Source: Dyadobacter psychrotolerans (lineage in GTDB: Bacteria; Bacteroidota; Bacteroidia; Cytophagales; Spirosomataceae). Taken from it: DNA of 64,000 bases. Of this stretch, positions 18,824 to 26,671 are shown one piece after another. Made by a program: the position numbers and the translations under genes. The notes beneath the pieces were generated by a model. It did not search any database. It was not told where the DNA came from and saw only the letters and a program-made list of their open reading frames with translations. Each line of letters opens with the position of its first letter. The first letter of the stretch is position 1. Location of the stretch: NCBI RefSeq assembly GCF_004349265.1, contig NZ_SMFL01000002.1:310001-374000 (forward strand), written 5' to 3'.

Positions 18824-20053
18824 TCAAGGATACAGCAGATATTTCATCCGTATTGCCTTAAACTTCTGCAACCCGGGTTCCCAACTTTTTCTGATATCCG
18901 CTTCCGATACGCCTGCGATGATCTGTTTTCTTAATTGATCAGTACCAATGCGCAGATCGAACGCTGATATATCCTGATCTGCTCTTCCGGGCGTAAAAAA
19001 GTTCGCCTTGTCCGGGTAGGCATTGTATAATTCAATCAACCAGGACAGACTAATTTGCCGGCTCTTAACAAGCCTATCAATAGCATAAGTGCTTAGATCC
19101 AGGCCATAACAAACAGAGTCTTTGTGATTGGGCCGTTCGCTCATTCCGGGAATACTTACCGGTTTGTAGGAGAATGCATATTTTCCTTTCAATGCGGGTG
19201 CCCCCAGTATGGTAAATGGCGTATAAGTCCCTCGTCCTTCATTGATAGCCGTTCCTTCAAACATACATAAGCTAGGGAAAAGCATTACTGCCTGCTGTGT
19301 GTTTAAATTCGGGGAAGGATTTACCGGCAAGACGTATGGCATATCATGGTTATAATTGGCAACTTTAATAATCTTTATTTTGCAAGGGTTTTTTAAATAC
19401 CCTTCTCCATTAAGGTATTGCGCAAATTCACCGATTGTCATGCCGTGGGTCATAGGCGTATAATGGATCCCGATGGCAGATTTAAATTTATCATCTGTCA
19501 TTACAGGCCCGTCTACGACATAGGCATTAGGATTGGGTCTGTCAAGAATAAGCAGTTGTTTGCCGTTTTCTGCACAGGCTTCCATCACATATTCAAGCGT
19601 ATTGATGTTGGTATAATAGCGGCAGCCTACATCCTGAATGTCAAAGACAATAAGGTCGATATCTGCCAGCTGCTCTTTTGTTGGTTTCTGGTTTTTGCCG
19701 TACAAAGAGATGATTGGAATACCTGTTTTAGCATCTGTCTCATTGTTCACCACAGCCCCGTTACTGGCATTGCCTCTGAAACCATGCTCCGGTCCAAACA
19801 CCTTTACAATATTAATTCCAAGGCTAGATAAACTGTCTACGCTGCTTACCGTACCAATAATCGAGCTCTGATTGGCAACAAGGCCAATTCGTTTTCCTTT
19901 CAGATAAGGTAAGTATTTCTCCGTTTGGTCAGCACCGGTTATGATTACGGGCTTATGGGATACAACTTTGTTTGGCGAAGCAATTTGTGCATTACATTCA
20001 ACGCTGCTGATCGCAATGAGTGTTAAAAAAAATATGAAAATATATCTTATCAT
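18824..20053 (-). CDS. DUF1343 protein, NamZ-like exo-beta-N-acetylmuramidase
   Basis: About 409 residues. The signal peptide is MIRYIFIFFLTLIAISSVEC, and the mature protein is periplasmic. DUF1343 hallmarks are the opening GKRIGLVANQSS, then FGPEHGFRG, then the IVFDIQDVGCRYYTNI segment and the later LFPSLCMFEGTAINEGRGT. Characterised members (NamZ/YbbC) remove N-acetylmuramic acid from the ends of peptidoglycan-derived glycans, so a role in cell-wall turnover or recycling is likely. No other MurNAc-recycling gene is adjacent. ATG at 20053 is preferred because it starts the signal peptide. Confidence 0.88.
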   Translation of the reverse strand: MIRYIFIFFLTLIAISSVECNAQIASPNKVVSHKPVIITGADQTEKYLPYLKGKRIGLVANQSSIIGTVSSVDSLSSLGINIVKVFGPEHGFRGNASNGAVVNNETDAKTGIPIISLYGKNQKPTKEQLADIDLIVFDIQDVGCRYYTNINTLEYVMEACAENGKQLLILDRPNPNAYVVDGPVMTDDKFKSAIGIHYTPMTHGMTIGEFAQYLNGEGYLKNPCKIKIIKVANYNHDMPYVLPVNPSPNLNTQQAVMLFPSLCMFEGTAINEGRGTYTPFTILGAPALKGKYAFSYKPVSIPGMSERPNHKDSVCYGLDLSTYAIDRLVKSRQISLSWLIELYNAYPDKANFFTPGRADQDISAFDLRIGTDQLRKQIIAGVSEADIRKSWEPGLQKFKAIRMKYLLYP

Positions 20054-20184
20054 TTCTAATATCTTAAATATTTTTTTGTTGCCATTGACGCTGTGCAAGA
20101 GGTCGTCCGGTCAGAAGGGCTAAATTAGCAAATTTGGCTAAGGCATCATTTAATTATCTATCTTACTATTTCAAAACAGGTAAC

Positions 20185-21000
20185 ATGGAATTTACCAGAA
20201 TTATGCCACATACCGATCTGGAAGGATTTATTGAATGCTACTGGATGATGTACAGTCAGGATTCAGTGCCTCAGGTTGAGAAGATCATTCCGGATGGCTT
20301 TACGGAAATCATTTTCAATTACGCAGACGTTTACAAATCCAAAATTAATGGAGACTGGACATTGCAATCTCCGAATTTAATGGCCGGACAACTCAAAACC
20401 TTCTTTTATCTCCGGAATACCGGCCGTACCGGTTCCATCGCGATTAAACTGAAACCCGCAGCATTAACCCAGTTATTTGGTTTTAGTATGGATCAGTATC
20501 TGGATAAAATTATAGATCTGGACTCGCTGCAAAATCCTGAACTTGGAAAGTTAAAGAAAATATTAGACGACTGTGTCAAACTTGGGTGCAACAGGCAAGA
20601 GCAATTCGTAAAGAAAATCCTGGACGAATATTTTGTGAAGCTTATTGAGACTGCGCCGGAAAATCCCTTAGAAGGACCATTGAATCTGATATTTAATTCC
20701 AACGGACTGGTGACTGTATCAGACATGGTAGCAGTATCTGGGATTGGCGAACGTCAACTGGAGCGTCTGTTTAAAAAATATATAGGCCTATCGCCAAAAT
20801 ACTACGCGAGGATTATCCGGTTTAACTACATATTTCAATTGATTAAATCGAAAGAAAACAGTTGGGCGGAAATCGTTTACCAGTCTGGGTTTTATGATCA
20901 ATCGCATTTCATCCATAATTTCAAGGCTTTCACAGGTGAAGACCCTTCAGCCTACTTTTTCGGGGAGAAAAACATGGCCAATTTCTTTTTGAACAAATAG
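20185..21000 (+). CDS. AraC-family transcriptional regulator (DUF6597-like N-terminus)
   Basis: A 271-residue regulator. The N-terminal part begins with the HTDLEGFIECYWMM pattern and IIPDGFTEIIFNYAD, typical of the Bacteroidota DUF6597-type sensory region. The C-terminal AraC HTH (about 180-265) has DMVAVSGIGERQLERLFKK and EIVYQSGFYDQSHFIHNFK. ATG at 20185 is chosen over an upstream TTG because the conserved N-terminus begins there. It is divergent from the DUF1343 gene, and the DUF6265 gene follows 65 bp downstream on the same strand. Confidence 0.9.
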   Translation: MEFTRIMPHTDLEGFIECYWMMYSQDSVPQVEKIIPDGFTEIIFNYADVYKSKINGDWTLQSPNLMAGQLKTFFYLRNTGRTGSIAIKLKPAALTQLFGFSMDQYLDKIIDLDSLQNPELGKLKKILDDCVKLGCNRQEQFVKKILDEYFVKLIETAPENPLEGPLNLIFNSNGLVTVSDMVAVSGIGERQLERLFKKYIGLSPKYYARIIRFNYIFQLIKSKENSWAEIVYQSGFYDQSHFIHNFKAFTGEDPSAYFFGEKNMANFFLNK

Positions 21001-21065
21001 CGTACCGTGTCGGTTTTATACAATACAAGAAGAGGGAATGCGTCTATTTTTGCTGAAAAAACAAA

Positions 21066-21533
21066 ATGAGCACAAATAAACTACTTCTGATTATCTCCCT
21101 GCTACTGGTAATGGATGTCAGCAATGCACAGGAAAGTAACAAGCAAAAATTTAGAAAACTGGAATGGCTGACCGGAAAATGGATCCGGACCAATTCAAGT
21201 GCAGGCCAATCGGGTTATGAGGCCTGGAATAAAGTGTCAGATTTGAAACTGAGCGGCAAAGGAGTTACCCTCAAAGGAAAAGAGGTTATTTTTACCGAGA
21301 AACTGGAATTGATTGTGAAAGGAAATGATATTTTTTATGTAGTATCGGTGACTGGTGAGCCAAAGCCTGTCTACTTCAAGCTGACTGCAATTACGGATAA
21401 TGGCTTTACCTGTGAAAACCCAAAGCATGACTTTCCTAAAAAAATAACATATAGCCGGAGCGGTAATCATGTAAAAGCGGTGATTTCAGGTGATGGTAAG
21501 AGTGTTGATTATATGTTCTTGCGCGAGGAGTAA
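21066..21533 (+). CDS. DUF6265 family secreted protein
   Basis: A 155-residue protein with a signal peptide ending near SNAQ and a mature part containing LEWLTGKWIR, YEAWNKVSD and CENPKHDFPKKITY. These are features of DUF6265, a lipocalin-like beta-barrel family that is common next to AraC regulators in Bacteroidota. The function is unknown. It lies directly after the AraC gene and is probably regulated by it. Confidence 0.8.
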   Translation: MSTNKLLLIISLLLVMDVSNAQESNKQKFRKLEWLTGKWIRTNSSAGQSGYEAWNKVSDLKLSGKGVTLKGKEVIFTEKLELIVKGNDIFYVVSVTGEPKPVYFKLTAITDNGFTCENPKHDFPKKITYSRSGNHVKAVISGDGKSVDYMFLREE

Positions 21534-22217
21534 GGGCAGGATCTATGTTAGTTGACCGAAATACCATGCACACTGGAACATGTACGGTATGGGACTAAGC
21601 GACCAAATACTAAAAAAGGTTTATTACAAAAATGCCCTTACATTACTTCCGGGTTTAAACAGGTCGTTGTTTCCTGATTAATTTAAATACATTTAGCCAA
21701 CACTCAGTTAAACTATGGTGCCCGGACGGCTTTGTTTCCTCTGATAGCATAGATGTTACACGATGGTGCGCAATTTTAGTTTTTTACGGTTGTCTTTTGT
21801 GGTGTTTGGCAATGGTGCTTTTTAAGGCATAGGCCACGGTTTAGAACAAACAGTCAACGCAGCGCTAAAGCCCAATTTGAAAATTTAGCTTGAATGTAAG
21901 AACGCAACCCCCATGACGCCAAACATGTGTTACAAACTGCCCTTCTGTCTTTCGTCGTTTATCTGTACGGTTGGTTGCTATGTCTGTGTAGCTGGAAAGG
22001 CATACTCTTTTGCAAGCTTTGGCTTGTGCAAAAAAGTGTGCCCGTTTTTGGGAGCCATCTCATATTTCTCAATCTATTGGAATTCATTTTTTCACTCTGG
22101 CCATAATTGCTTCAGGTCCAGCGGTTGAAGCTTTTTGAGCCACTGCCTTATTTCAGCTTAATTTTGGCTGGAATTGTTTTAGAACATGATTGATGGTGTA
22201 TATCAGGAATGGATTAT
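21534..22217. other. 684-bp gene-poor interval
   Basis: No frame here resembles a known protein. A 71-codon plus-strand frame at 21913-22128 is rich in Cys, Phe and Ser and overlaps a hairpin, so it is probably not coding. The interval is less AT-rich than the flanking spacers and contains an imperfect inverted repeat at 21999-22042. It marks the boundary between the AraC/DUF6265 genes and the stress island to the right. Confidence 0.5.
21999..22042. repeat. imperfect inverted repeat, about 20-bp arms
   Basis: The left arm (21999-22017) and the right arm (22022-22042) are near reverse complements. GGCA and TGCC pair at the base, and CTTTTGCA-AGC pairs with GCT-TGTGCAAAAG with minor mismatches, around a 4-nt loop. 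There is no T-run after it, so it is not a typical terminator. It could be a remnant of a small mobile repeat or a recombination site. Confidence 0.45.
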
Positions 22218-22496
22218 TTAAACAATAATTTCATTTTTCTGATCTGAATCTGCCCAATTGCGAATATTTTCATCGGGTACTGCAATAAAAACTTCGTCTA
22301 AAATCGCATCAATTTTTGTTTTTATCTCACAAACAATACGGTTGTAACGGATGATTTTTTCTTCCAGCAAATCTTCTGCCTTGCGTTTGATTTTTTGTCT
22401 TGTTTGTGAACCTTTATCAGGAGCGAGCAATATTCCGATAATAATACCTGCTGAGCCAGATAGGACCATGCTGCACAATATGTTTCCAATTTTCAT
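22218..22496 (-). CDS. YtxH-like small membrane protein
   Basis: A 92-residue protein whose N-terminus is a glycine-containing hydrophobic span (ILCSMVLSGSAGIIIGILLA), followed by the YtxH signature PDKGSQTRQKIKRKAEDL and a helical, charged tail. YtxH proteins are small stress-induced membrane proteins of unclear mechanism. It lies downstream of an AraC-like gene on the same strand. A TGTRA-N4-TGYAAC element overlapping that gene's stop codon reads towards it. Confidence 0.82.
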   Translation of the reverse strand: MKIGNILCSMVLSGSAGIIIGILLAPDKGSQTRQKIKRKAEDLLEEKIIRYNRIVCEIKTKIDAILDEVFIAVPDENIRNWADSDQKNEIIV

Positions 22497-22657
22497 AATT
22501 TGCTAATGTAGATTTTTAAAAGATAAAATATGCCAAATGACGTTTTGGTATATACGTATTAGCATGACTTGGATTTAAATCTGTTTGACGTAACCCGAGC
22601 GGTACTTTAAAATTGCAAAAATTAATAGTACTATTTGTTACATATAAAATATGAGAA

Positions 22658-22677
22658 GTTACACTTTTTACATGTTT
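22658..22677 (-). promoter_or_regulatory. candidate operator E, upstream of the YtxH gene
   Basis: On the minus strand this site reads AAACATGTAAAAAGTGTAAC and fits the island consensus AAA-N2-TGTRA-N4-TGYAAC. It overlaps the stop codon of the AraC-like gene at 22668-23228. Unlike sites A to D, the octamer 41-42 bp downstream is not a good -7 match; the closest candidate, AATTTTTG, sits 34 bp away. The sequence right after the site (CTT) is shared with the site behind the paralogous AraC-like gene. Confidence 0.45.
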
Positions 22678-23228
22678 TCAAGATTGTTCCATCTTTTTTG
22701 ACTTTGATGCATATAAATCGACGGGGATAGGCCTGTGACTTTCTTAAATTGGTTTGAAAGGTGAGAGACGCTGCTGTAATGTAGTTTATAAGAAATCTCT
22801 GTCAGATTTAGCTCTTTGTACTGCAGCAGCTCCTTAACCCTTTCAATTTTATGATTGATTATAAAATGTTGGATGTCTATCCCTTTTTCCTCAGAAAAAA
22901 GGTTGGATAGGTAAGTATAATCATAACCCACTTTTCTGCTGATATAGTCGGAATAATTGGTTTTTGGGAGATCATCGGTATAATGTACGAGTTCGATAAT
23001 AACGTTTTTAATTTTCTCAATCAAAATGCTTCGTTTGTCCTCCAGTAATTCTAGTCCCGAACTGAGCAAATTTTCTCTGAGGCATTTACGTTGTGAGATC
23101 GTTATTTTTTTCAGCAATTGAACAACGCCCAGGTCGACTTTACAGACATCTAGACCCAGTTTTGCCAATTCTTCCCTAACCCTGATTTTGCAACGTAAAC
23201 TGACCATATTCTTAATGTAGAGTACCAT
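22668..23228 (-). CDS. HMA-like/AraC HTH regulator, paralogue 1
   Basis: A 186-residue regulator. The N-terminal region (about 1-65) starts MVLYIKNMVSLRCKIRV and has the beta-alpha-beta look of a heavy-metal-associated (HMA) domain. The metal site CxxC reads S-L-R-C here, with the first Cys lost. The C-terminal AraC HTH (about 85-180) contains YISRKVGYDYTYLSNLF, the second-unit EISYKLHYSSVSHLSNQFK and KVTGLSPSIY. It is clearly paralogous to the gene at 24307-24867. The start at 23228 matches the paralogue's MILYIKYMVSLRC. A TACCTTTC -7-like element lies at 23306-23313. Confidence 0.85.
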   Translation of the reverse strand: MVLYIKNMVSLRCKIRVREELAKLGLDVCKVDLGVVQLLKKITISQRKCLRENLLSSGLELLEDKRSILIEKIKNVIIELVHYTDDLPKTNYSDYISRKVGYDYTYLSNLFSEEKGIDIQHFIINHKIERVKELLQYKELNLTEISYKLHYSSVSHLSNQFKKVTGLSPSIYMHQSQKRWNNLENM

Positions 23229-23429
23229 ATAGGCTAAGTTTGGTTTGTAGTTACAATGAGATTTTACAAAGATGGCTGATCCATTCCCCAATTTTGAACT
23301 TATTCGAAAGGTAGGGTTATGTTTGACTTAAATAGGTGACTATCATCACAATCGGTACTGATCGTTATTACATTACAGAATATTAAGAATTAATGATCCT
23401 TCGAAGTTTAAGTGAGCTTAGTTACCGCA

Positions 23430-23463
23430 AAAAGAGGAGGTAATGATGATTACCTCCTCTTTT
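23430..23463 (-). terminator. intrinsic terminator after the BON-domain gene
   Basis: A perfect 15-bp inverted repeat (arms 23430-23444 and 23449-23463) with a 4-nt GATG loop. The base is an A-run on the left and a T-run on the right, so it can act in both directions. It sits about 50 bp after the BON gene on the minus strand and separates it from the AraC-like gene further down. Confidence 0.85.
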
Positions 23464-23515
23464 AATGTCTGACTGATAGTAGATTATGTTAAATCGAACT
23501 GCGGAATAGCGTTTT

Positions 23516-23806
23516 CTACTGGGTGTATTCGTTGTGGTAGGTGAGGTAGTTGATAACCGCCCTGATACCGAAAATATCTCTGATGCATTTTTGAGCCGAT
23601 ATTCGCTCCTTCAATAAATTTACTGTTCCTTCTAAAAATACAAGACGGCCCGCAACGCGCACCCGGATCTTTTCACAATTTATAAATACGTTAGCCTGTA
23701 ACGCATTTATAACTTTTCTCTCAAGATTTTTATCTGTTTCGAGTTTGGTAGCCTCAGAGTCATAATCTGGCTCGCAGGATTTTTGGACTGCTGTGGTATT
23801 GGTCAT
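23516..23806 (-). CDS. BON-domain protein
   Basis: A 96-residue protein containing one BON domain (about 25-90), with the pattern LERKVINALQANVF, then IRVRVAGRLVFLEGTVNLL and a C-terminal FGIRAVINYLTY. BON domains bind phospholipid or membrane surfaces and are found in OsmY-type stress proteins. There is no signal peptide, so it may act in the cytoplasm. It belongs to the stress island, and a strong terminator follows it. Confidence 0.85.
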   Translation of the reverse strand: MTNTTAVQKSCEPDYDSEATKLETDKNLERKVINALQANVFINCEKIRVRVAGRLVFLEGTVNLLKERISAQKCIRDIFGIRAVINYLTYHNEYTQ

Positions 23807-23917
23807 AATTGAAAATTTTTGAAGGAATGAGTTGCATGAAGATGAATCAGACTTTCTTTTTCAGGATGTTACTTCGGGGAAAAAATGCGCGATTAAAATA
23901 GTCCGGAGAACTGCAAA

Positions 23918-24226
23918 TCAGGCTATTTCAAGGTTGTTTTTAAGCAGATTGGAAACGGCAAGCGTTCTTTCGGCTTGTCTGGCCTCTTTAAGCTGTTTTT
24001 TTACTTCGTTGGCAAATAGTTTGTTTTCCCTGGATAATTTCTTTTGTGCAATGTGTAAAAAATCCTTATAAAGCTTCTTCGCTGCTTTACGGATTACATT
24101 TTCCTCCTTTGATGTGTCTTTATTATTCTCATCAATTTTCAGGTTTACGTTAAGTGCCTGAATGATTTCTGTAACGCGTTGTTGTTTTTCTGGTTTCATG
24201 ACGTCTAATATTAAAACGGATTTCAT
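23918..24226 (-). CDS. hypothetical coiled-coil protein
   Basis: A 102-residue, Lys/Glu-rich, largely helical protein with no recognised domain. A second Met at residue 10 (MKPEKQQRVTEIIQ, position 24199) could be the true start. Its promoter region is informative: operator-like site D and a CACCTTTG element lie directly upstream, in the same arrangement as before several other genes of the island. It is therefore likely a co-regulated small stress protein. Confidence 0.6.
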   Translation of the reverse strand: MKSVLILDVMKPEKQQRVTEIIQALNVNLKIDENNKDTSKEENVIRKAAKKLYKDFLHIAQKKLSRENKLFANEVKKQLKEARQAERTLAVSNLLKNNLEIA

Positions 24227-24246
24227 TGATCGTGAATCCTGTTACG

Positions 24247-24316
24247 CAAAGGTGCATTGAAAGTCCACGCAAAATCTTACATAACGGTCTGAATAAGTTA
24301 CACATCTTACATATTT
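24247..24316 (-). promoter_or_regulatory. candidate operator D plus -7 element for the 24226 gene
   Basis: On the minus strand, the 20-mer at 24297-24316 reads AAATATGTAAGATGTGTAAC (consensus AAA-N2-TGTRA-N4-TGYAAC). It is followed after exactly 42 bp by CACCTTTG (24247-24254), a near match to the Bacteroidota -7 element TAnnTTTG. The 20-mer overlaps the stop codon of the AraC-like gene upstream. The start codon of the downstream gene is about 20 bp beyond the -7 element. Confidence 0.55.
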
Positions 24317-24867
24317 TCCAGGTTTTCAGTGCGTTGTATTTTTAGTTTTCTAAAATAGGAAGGAGACAACCCGGTAATTTTTTTGAACTGGTTTGACAGG
24401 TGCGATACGCTGCTGTAGTGGAGTCTGAAAGCAATTTCAGTCAGATTGAGTTCTTCATATAATAATAATTCCTTCACCTTTTCAATTTTATGAAGTATGA
24501 TGAATTGTTGAATATTTATTCCTTTTACTTCCGAAAAAGTATTGGATAGATAGGTGTAGTCATAACCCAGTTTTTCGCTGATGTAATCTGAATAATTGGT
24601 TACTGGCAGTTCCTCTGCATAGTGTACCATCTCTATGATTACGGCTTTTATTTTTTCGATCAATATCCCCTTCTTATCATCGAGCAGTTCAAGTCCTGAG
24701 CGGAGCAGGTTTTTTTTTAGTTCATCGTGTTGCTCCCGCGTGATGTCTTCAAGAATTTCAACCGTACCCAAATCGACGATCACATAATGAAGTCCTAGTT
24801 TGGTTAACTCTTCTTTCACCAGCATTTTGCAGCGCAGGCTGACCATATATTTAATGTACAGTATCAT
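24307..24867 (-). CDS. HMA-like/AraC HTH regulator, paralogue 2
   Basis: A 186-residue paralogue of the gene at 22668-23228. The N-terminus MILYIKYMVSLRCKMLVKE resembles an HMA metal-binding domain with a degenerate SxxC in place of CxxC. The C-terminal AraC HTH has YISEKLGYDYTYLSNTFSE, EIAFRLHYSSVSHLSNQFK and KITGLSPSYF. The two paralogues also share their last residues (NLENM) and the sequence just past the stop. A TACCTTTC -7-like element at 24878-24885 lies so close to the start that the leader would be very short; a second Met (24846) would give a normal leader but cut into the HMA-like strand. Confidence 0.85.
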   Translation of the reverse strand: MILYIKYMVSLRCKMLVKEELTKLGLHYVIVDLGTVEILEDITREQHDELKKNLLRSGLELLDDKKGILIEKIKAVIIEMVHYAEELPVTNYSDYISEKLGYDYTYLSNTFSEVKGINIQQFIILHKIEKVKELLLYEELNLTEIAFRLHYSSVSHLSNQFKKITGLSPSYFRKLKIQRTENLENM

Positions 24868-24922
24868 ACAGGATGTAGAAAGGTAATTTTCATTAGTCAG
24901 GATATGCGACAGTCAATTTCGC

Positions 24923-24992
24923 TAATCTGTGATTAATGCAACTAATGAGAATTGATGTGTAATACTTAACATACTTAATTCTGCAAGCTTTG
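24923..24992 (+). promoter_or_regulatory. candidate operator A plus -7 element for the barrel gene
   Basis: The plus-strand 20-mer at 24923-24942 (TAATCTGTGATTAATGCAAC) fits the island element except for its first base. It is followed after exactly 42 bp by AAGCTTTG (24985-24992), a -7-like octamer. The core TAATC-TGT-GATTA is also an inverted repeat. It lies between the divergent AraC-like regulator and the outer-membrane barrel gene, so it could serve both. Confidence 0.55.
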
Positions 24993-25115
24993 TAAAAGTA
25001 AGATATTAGTTACTACAATCATGCCTCGTACCATTATTTAGCAGTAGTAATATATCGTTTTCGGGGCTTACAGTCAGTAAAGCCAAAATTAATTTTAATT
25101 ATCTCAAACAACACA

Positions 25116-25694
25116 ATGAAAAAATTATCAATTACAGTTCTACTATTCGCATTCAGCACAATTGCTTTTGCGCAGTCATTCAGTTTTGGCCCGAAAGCGG
25201 GTGTTAACGTCAGCAATTACTCGGGTGGAAATATTAATTCAGATGCAAAAGTGGGTTATCATTTGGGCGGGCTACTGAATTTTGGTTTTGGAGAGATTTT
25301 CTCTATTCAACCCGAAGTACTTTTTTCTACTCAGGGAGCCAAGGTTGAAAATGCAGGAAGCAAGAAAGATTTTAAAATCAATTACCTGAATATTCCGGTC
25401 ATGCTGAAATTTAGGATAGCAAATGGATTTTACATTGAGGGCGGTCCGCAGGCTGGTTTCAGACTCACTGAAAGTATTCCGGACCAGACAATCAATAATT
25501 TTGCGAAGGGCTTGGATCTTTCAGCGGGTGCAGGGCTGGGATACCAATCCGATGCTGGCATTGGGGTAGGGCTTCGTTATATGGCTGGACTGTCGAAGGT
25601 AGGGGACTTCTCCGGAAGAGATATAAGTCCCGATTTTAAAAACAGTGTGATTCAGGCAAGTGTGTTTTGGGTTATTCCGATTATTAAAAAATAG
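25116..25694 (+). CDS. outer-membrane beta-barrel protein (PorT/OMP_b-brl_2 type)
   Basis: A 192-residue protein with a signal peptide ending near AFAQ. The mature barrel opens FSFGPKAGVNVSNYSGG, with IQPEVLFSTQGAKV, INYLNIPVMLKF and GLGYQSDAGIGVGLRYMAGL, the standard pattern of the small PF13568 porins found throughout Bacteroidota. The exact role is unknown. It is preceded by operator-like site A, which places it in the putative stress regulon. Confidence 0.88.
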   Translation: MKKLSITVLLFAFSTIAFAQSFSFGPKAGVNVSNYSGGNINSDAKVGYHLGGLLNFGFGEIFSIQPEVLFSTQGAKVENAGSKKDFKINYLNIPVMLKFRIANGFYIEGGPQAGFRLTESIPDQTINNFAKGLDLSAGAGLGYQSDAGIGVGLRYMAGLSKVGDFSGRDISPDFKNSVIQASVFWVIPIIKK

Positions 25695-25802
25695 GTAATA
25701 CTGCGTTGATTGAGTTGGGCGTGATTGGGTTTATTCCAATTTCTCCCTTCTCTTATTGGGTGAAATCCTGGTAATCCATTAGGTTTATTGACCTGCCTTA
25801 TT

Positions 25803-26546
25803 TTATGTCTTTTCTGGTTTAAAAGTCCTTGAATTTATCCGGTAATAACGTTTTACATCAAGCCTAAAAACATCATACAGCAATACAAGGGCTAAAATAA
25901 TGATAGGAATGTAAAATGATCTGAATCCGATACGCTTGAAAAGATAAGCTCCGGTGATTGCTCCGGAAAGGAATGAGCTGATGATAAATAATTTAAGTTT
26001 TATTTTTAAGAGAAGAACCGTGCGATCTTTCACGCTGGTCTTTAACAGTTGTGCCAGTTCAATACCCAGATCTGTAAAAATGCCTGTCAAGTGTGTTGTT
26101 CTGACAACGGATCCGGAAACGAGCGTAACCAATGCATTCTGCAGACCCATTGCAAAAAGTAAACTGCCAGGAAGAGCTATTTTGGAAAATGTTGATCCAT
26201 TGTACCTGTATCCATAAATTGCTGAAAAGCCAAGTATGATGATCTCGATGACAATCGGAACGGAATACGAGTAACGTTGGTTTGCGGCAAAAAGAGATAA
26301 AAATAAGCCGGATGTGAAAGCACCAGTAAGAAATAACAACATCCATAAAGCAATTACCTTTGCATTCTCCCAATTTTGCTGGGCAATTCCTTCAGCCAGT
26401 AATGCTGCATGACCGGTAATGTTGGTAGTAAGGACAGAAAACCCTAAAAAACCTTCTGCATTAACAAGCCCTGCCGTTAGACCGAGCAGGGTAGCCAGTT
26501 TTAAATTATGATTTGGCGTACGATGTGTACCGGAATGACTAAACAT
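25803..26546 (-). CDS. DUF1275 (YoaK-like) membrane protein
   Basis: A 247-residue membrane protein with about six hydrophobic helices. The family pattern is LLGLTAGLVNAEGFLGFSV near the N-terminus, then VLTTNITGHAALLAEG and the LVTLVSGSVVRTTHLTGIFTDLG segment, matching DUF1275. The function is unknown; members are found across bacteria, often near stress genes. It lies downstream of the semialdehyde dehydrogenase gene on the same strand, with a 125-bp gap. Confidence 0.87.
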   Translation of the reverse strand: MFSHSGTHRTPNHNLKLATLLGLTAGLVNAEGFLGFSVLTTNITGHAALLAEGIAQQNWENAKVIALWMLLFLTGAFTSGLFLSLFAANQRYSYSVPIVIEIIILGFSAIYGYRYNGSTFSKIALPGSLLFAMGLQNALVTLVSGSVVRTTHLTGIFTDLGIELAQLLKTSVKDRTVLLLKIKLKLFIISSFLSGAITGAYLFKRIGFRSFYIPIIILALVLLYDVFRLDVKRYYRINSRTFKPEKT

Positions 26547-26671
26547 GGTTTTTAGATTGCGTCGGGGAAAATTTATTATTTCCTTATATTTAGTTTTTCA
26601 AGTATTTCTTCAGAAGCGTCATCAGCAGAAATTTCGTAACCGGATACCAAAGCTTTAAATCTATGTAAAAT

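Noticed and set aside
21913..22128. 71-codon Cys- and Phe-rich frame
   Set aside because: It overlaps the inverted repeat and has no domain or leader typical of real small proteins.
23831..23860. Partial operator-like sequence before the BON gene
   Set aside because: It contains GTTGCAT and a related AATCA block, but spacing and second half-site do not fit the consensus.
26563..26640. 25-residue minus-strand tail between the aldehyde dehydrogenase and DUF1275 genes
   Set aside because: It looks protein-like but has no start codon and no recognised parent gene.
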